DNA of 64,000 nt from Pectobacterium punjabense. Its GTDB lineage: Bacteria; Pseudomonadota; Gammaproteobacteria; Enterobacterales; Enterobacteriaceae. Under the pieces are notes generated by a model. It worked only from the letters and a program-made list of their open reading frames with translations, was not told the origin of the DNA and did not search any database. Every line of letters starts with the position of its first letter. Within the stretch, counting starts at the first letter, position 1. The stretch lies in contig NZ_CP038498.1 of the NCBI RefSeq assembly GCF_012427845.1, positions 744,001 through 808,000 of the forward strand, given 5' to 3'. Shown one piece after another: positions 60,998-64,000 of the stretch. The translations under genes and the position numbers were made by a program.

Positions 60998-62005
60998 TTA
61001 GGCGGGAAAGCTCGTTTTACCGAGGCGCAGCGTCGGCTGCCATAACACCTGCAAATTTTCTACGGCTTCGCCCGCGATGAGCGCCTGCGTCATGCTGGCA
61101 ATCTGTTCACCAACCTGTTCCCGCGTCGCTTGCTCTATCGCCGTCACGCTAATGTCTGTCAGGCTGTCCTGTGGCAAACCGTCATACATCACTAACGCGA
61201 TAGGGTGTGAACCGGAAAGGCGGCCTGCTTGCTGCAATGCGGCGACAGCTCCATCGCCGTGGACGTTGCCATCCATCACCATTGCTGTTGGCGGCTCCGG
61301 CAGCGCCAGAAGGTCGAGCATGGCCTGGTAGCCCGCACGGCGCGTAGGGCTGACACAGCGCAGGTAGGCATCGTGAAAGGGTAGGCTGTGGCGTTGCAGA
61401 GTATCGCGGTAGCCCTGACGACGTTGCATAATGAACGCCTGCGGGTGGTCTTCGCTCAACATGGCGATACGGCGGTGGCCACGTTCAATCAGGTGTTCCG
61501 TCGCTAGCGCCATGCCTGCACGGTTGTCAAAATCGAACCAGGCATAAGGATGCGGTAACTGGCTGCGCCCCAGCGCGAGAAAAGGCACCTTGTTACGTTG
61601 CAGTAGCATCAGGCGTGCATCCTGCTCACACGTGTGCGCCACGATTAGCGCGTCGATACGGCGGCTGTTGATCAACCGAACACCGCCCTGACATTCGTCT
61701 TGTTCATCTGCCAGCAGGAGAAAATCGACGTCGTGCTGTGCCAGTTTGCGACTGATCGCGCCGATCATCTCAAAAAAGATATCGTTACTTAGAGAAGAGG
61801 CATAGGGATAGACCAGCCCGACTGCGTCGCTTTTGCCCATTTTCAGGCGGCGCGCGTGCGTATTAGGGCGATAGCCGATGCGCTCGGCTTCTTCCTGAAT
61901 ACGCTGGCGCGTGGCGTCGGAGATATCCCGATGGCCGTTGAGGGCACGACTCACTGCTGCCACCGACAAACCCAGGTTATTTGCGATTATTTTTAAAGAC
62001 ACCAC
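60998..62005 (-). CDS. rafR: LacI-family transcriptional repressor of the galactoside operon
   Basis: 335 residues from GTG at 62005 (a second GTG follows directly and is also possible; AGGAG upstream). DNA-binding domain: MVSLKIIANNLGLSVAAVSRALNGHRDIS, then the hinge RPNTHARRLKMGKSDAVGL. A periplasmic-binding-like sensor domain follows. It lies upstream of and in the same direction as the glycosidase, with the tandem palindromes between. The symbol is by analogy only. Confidence 0.88.
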   Translation of the reverse strand: MVSLKIIANNLGLSVAAVSRALNGHRDISDATRQRIQEEAERIGYRPNTHARRLKMGKSDAVGLVYPYASSLSNDIFFEMIGAISRKLAQHDVDFLLLADEQDECQGGVRLINSRRIDALIVAHTCEQDARLMLLQRNKVPFLALGRSQLPHPYAWFDFDNRAGMALATEHLIERGHRRIAMLSEDHPQAFIMQRRQGYRDTLQRHSLPFHDAYLRCVSPTRRAGYQAMLDLLALPEPPTAMVMDGNVHGDGAVAALQQAGRLSGSHPIALVMYDGLPQDSLTDISVTAIEQATREQVGEQIASMTQALIAGEAVENLQVLWQPTLRLGKTSFPA

Positions 62006-62055
62006 ACTCTCCTGACGCGAATGCCCAGCGACGGACGTTTATCGGGAAAATCGCA

Positions 62056-62664
62056 TTATAGCAACCATCCCTTGGCTTTGGCGTCTTCCAGATGCTGCTT
62101 CAGGTATTGCCACAGTTCCGGGTTGATATCGGCGATGAATTCGGCGCGGTCGAGAACCTGTTCCAGACGGATACCGTTTTCTACCCAGCTTTGACCACCG
62201 TTGTACAGATTCATCAGCATCGGCATGACGCGATCGAGCATCAGGGCGAACTGGGCGCTGGGCGTTTCATTCGCTTCGTATTCTTCCCACAGATCGTGGA
62301 ATTGCTGGCGCTGTGGCTCTGGCAGCAGGCCGAAAATACGCGCTGCGGCAGCGACTTCCTGGTCGTGAATCGCGAGACGTGCGGAAAGATCGTAAACGAG
62401 CACATCGCCCGCATCGATTTCGACGATATCGTGAATCAACGCCATTTGGATTACGCGCTGAATATCCACACCTTCACTCGCGTAGGGGGCCAGCGCCATC
62501 GCGGCGACGGCAAAATGCCAGCTGTGTTCGGCTGAATCTTCGTGGCGTTCGCTGGCGATAATCTTGGTGCGGCGCTGTACGCTTTTTAATTTATCGATTT
62601 CTATCAGAAAGCCGAAGACATCGGTCATGGAACCGAAATTCAGAGTAGATGGGGAAGATGACAT
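62056..62664 (-). CDS. HD-domain hydrolase (HDDC2/YfbR-like nucleotidase superfamily)
   Basis: 202 residues from the ATG at 62664. The HD metal motif is visible: SAEHSWHFAVAAMAL, ALIHDIVEIDAGDV and a distal LDRVMPMLMNLY. Such proteins often hydrolyse 5'-nucleotides; it is not close in sequence to E. coli YfbR itself. A downstream ATG at 62630 (MTDVFGFLIEIDKL) is an alternative start. It lies 51 bases upstream of the LacI gene in the same direction, but no functional link is evident. Confidence 0.8.
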   Translation of the reverse strand: MSSSPSTLNFGSMTDVFGFLIEIDKLKSVQRRTKIIASERHEDSAEHSWHFAVAAMALAPYASEGVDIQRVIQMALIHDIVEIDAGDVLVYDLSARLAIHDQEVAAAARIFGLLPEPQRQQFHDLWEEYEANETPSAQFALMLDRVMPMLMNLYNGGQSWVENGIRLEQVLDRAEFIADINPELWQYLKQHLEDAKAKGWLL

Positions 62665-63071
62665 GAAAAGCGTACCTCTTGCAGTGAAAACGATGCGTGA
62701 CAAAGTCGTGCATGACAAAGTTATGCAATAAGACCAGAGGAAGGCACTGTGGGCGTTAGAACCGGGTGACCGTTAACGCGAATAACCGGTAAGAACGGCA
62801 GAGCCCTTCAAAAAACAGGGAGATATCGAAGTCGGTCATTGTAGGGGATGTCGTCTGAGATTGACATGCATGATTGCAGGTTAAATCAGAGAGAAACTGG
62901 GAGGAGGCATGAGGATAATTATTTTAGCTTACACGTGTACACTGAAACTATTCTCAGTTAATCTGCTCAAAGGTTAAACACCTCTGTCTGCGTCAGTCCG
63001 CTCAAGAGTGCGAAAAGCGGGGCAGATCATGTCAGAACACTCTCTATTGAAAAATACTGCGGAACCTATTG
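62665..63071. other. Divergent intergenic region upstream of yqfA
   Basis: 407 bases with no confident gene. An overlapping 57-codon frame from about 63029 ([19 protein letters not shown]) has an ATG but no recognisable product. A short palindrome ACACGTGT occurs near 62932-62939. No strong promoter match was seen. Confidence 0.5.
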
Positions 63072-63719
63072 ATGTCAAAAAATGCACAGATGCCGGACTA
63101 CTCGCTGGCAGAGGAAATTGCGAACAGCATCAGCCATGGAATCGGCGTGATTTTCGGGATTGTTGGCCTGGTTTTGCTGCTGGTGCAGGCGGTCAACAAT
63201 GATGCCGGGAGCGTGGCGATTGCCAGCTATAGCCTCTATGGCGGCAGTATTATCCTGCTATTTTTGGCCTCGACGCTGTATCACGCGATCCCTTCTCAGC
63301 GCATTAAACCGTGGCTGAAAAAGTTCGACCACTGTGCCATCTATCTGTTGATTGCCGGAACCTACACGCCTTTTTTGCTGGTGGGGCTGGATTCACCGCT
63401 GGCACATGGCTTGATGGTCGTCATCTGGAGCATGGCGCTGTTGGGCGTGCTCTTCAAACTGGCGTTTGCCCATCGTTTTGAAGTGCTGTCGTTGATTACC
63501 TATCTGGTCATGGGCTGGCTGTCGCTGGTGGTGATTTATCAGATGGTGATGAAACTGTCGGCAGGGAGTGTGACGCTGTTAGCGGTGGGCGGTGTGGTGT
63601 ATACGCTGGGGGTGATTTTCTATGCCTGCAAGCGTATTCCCTATAACCATGCGATTTGGCACGGGTTTGTGTTAGGCGGCAGCGTCTGCCACTTTCTGGC
63701 GATTTATCTTTATATCTAA
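63072..63719 (+). CDS. yqfA: Hemolysin III / PAQR-family membrane protein YqfA
   Basis: 215 residues from the ATG at 63072 ([20 protein letters not shown]), close to E. coli YqfA (TrhA). Seven predicted membrane helices with the family's histidine motifs: [19 protein letters not shown], and the C-terminal [20 protein letters not shown]. Function in E. coli concerns membrane energetics and is not firmly settled. It is convergent with ygfZ, as in E. coli. Confidence 0.9.
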   Translation: MSKNAQMPDYSLAEEIANSISHGIGVIFGIVGLVLLLVQAVNNDAGSVAIASYSLYGGSIILLFLASTLYHAIPSQRIKPWLKKFDHCAIYLLIAGTYTPFLLVGLDSPLAHGLMVVIWSMALLGVLFKLAFAHRFEVLSLITYLVMGWLSLVVIYQMVMKLSAGSVTLLAVGGVVYTLGVIFYACKRIPYNHAIWHGFVLGGSVCHFLAIYLYI

Positions 63720-63773
63720 TCCAGTATAAAGCGCATGAGCCTAAGTGGTTCATGCGCGATGTCATCCGTCGGA

Positions 63774-64000
63774 TTAATCCGTTATTTCATATGGCAGAGG
63801 CTGAACCGTGAGCTGGCTTTCGGCTTCTTCACGCACACGCAGAACGTTCTCTGCGGTGAGATCGTTATTCAGCACCGCCTGTACCCACACGTCACTGTTC
63901 TGCAATTGGCTGGCAGCCAGTACGGTGCCCGTACGGCGCCAATTCTCACCGAGTTGCAGCTCGAGATCGTCTCCCGCCTGCGGCACCCGACTTGCTTTAC
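63774..64000 (-). CDS. ygfZ: tRNA-modifying protein YgfZ, C-terminal end (partial)
   Basis: About 75 C-terminal residues of a gene that runs out of the window: [20 protein letters not shown], then [20 protein letters not shown] and a final QPLPYEITD. This matches the C-terminal domain of YgfZ, a folate-binding protein needed for Fe-S enzymes such as MiaB. The catalytic-type cysteine motif (KGC-type) lies just outside the window. The position beside yqfA matches E. coli. Confidence 0.88.
   Translation of the reverse strand, partial: KASRVPQAGDDLELQLGENWRRTGTVLAASQLQNSDVWVQAVLNNDLTAENVLRVREEAESQLTVQPLPYEITD

Noticed and set aside
63008..63202. Possible leader peptide overlapping yqfA
   Set aside because: Readable ATG but out of frame with yqfA, and its tail is the shadow of that gene; no conserved pattern could be judged.

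Overview
The window is chromosomal DNA of an enterobacterium. Gene order closely follows Escherichia coli blocks (greA-yhbY-rlmE-ftsH-folP-glmM-secG-leuU; metY-rimP-nusA-infB-rbfA-truB-rpsO-pnp-nlpI-yrbN-deaD; holD/rimI/rsmC next to a triple tRNA-Leu(CAG) array; gcvTHP near yqfA-ygfZ). These blocks are interleaved with accessory genes (budAB, a raffinose-type operon, a FecIR-type iron locus, short ERIC-like repeats) that suggest a soft-rot plant pathogen such as Pectobacterium. The genus is an inference from gene content and memory of homologues, not from a database search.

Layout. 1-6290 holds the tail of greA, yhbY, rlmE-ftsH, folP-glmM, secG and tRNA-Leu(GAG). 6291-7443 is an AT-rich stretch without recognisable genes where E. 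coli carries argG. 7444-19927 is the transcription/translation super-operon, from a near-consensus metY promoter through rimP, nusA, infB, rbfA, truB, rpsO and pnp, then nlpI, the micro-gene yrbN and deaD. 19952-24736 carries yhbW, the anaerobic ubiquinone genes ubiUV and the divergent ubiT, yhbS and yhbQ. 24737-25794 is decayed DNA with one C-terminal gene remnant and an orphan CRP palindrome. 25795-29240 is a deoA-deoB-deoD salvage operon lacking deoC.

29252-35264 is an iron-type uptake locus read leftward: ECF sigma factor, FecR-type regulator, TonB-dependent receptor and a fused permease-ATPase ABC protein, with a candidate Fur box in front. It is followed by a secreted discoidin-like protein gene, a 127-bp ERIC-like repeat, rimI/holD, rsmC, an aldo/keto reductase with a divergent LysR gene, and three tandem tRNA-Leu(CAG). 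40853-46005 contains a DUF1435 membrane protein and the acetoin locus budR/budA/budB, convergent with a fucO-like alcohol dehydrogenase. 46566-51173 is gcvTHP with a terminator between gcvH and gcvP and a 67-bp deleted copy of the same repeat upstream of gcvH.

51257-51943 is an orphan AT-rich gene with a PD-(D/E)XK nuclease signature. 52035-57262 is a candidate PhoB-controlled operon: two permeases, a GpdQ-type glycerophosphodiesterase with all known metal ligands, an ATPase and a binding protein. It looks like a system that imports glycerophosphodiesters intact and cleaves them in the cytoplasm. 57287-62005 is a raffinose/melibiose operon (LacY-type symporter, GH36 alpha-galactosidase, LacI repressor) with two identical 14-bp palindromic operators 21 bp apart. 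The window ends with an HD-domain hydrolase, yqfA and the C-terminal end of ygfZ.

The candidates for less-described biology are the orphan nuclease-like gene, the phosphodiester import operon, the sigma/FecR/receptor/ABC locus, and an acceptor-stem mismatch in tRNA-Leu(GAG).
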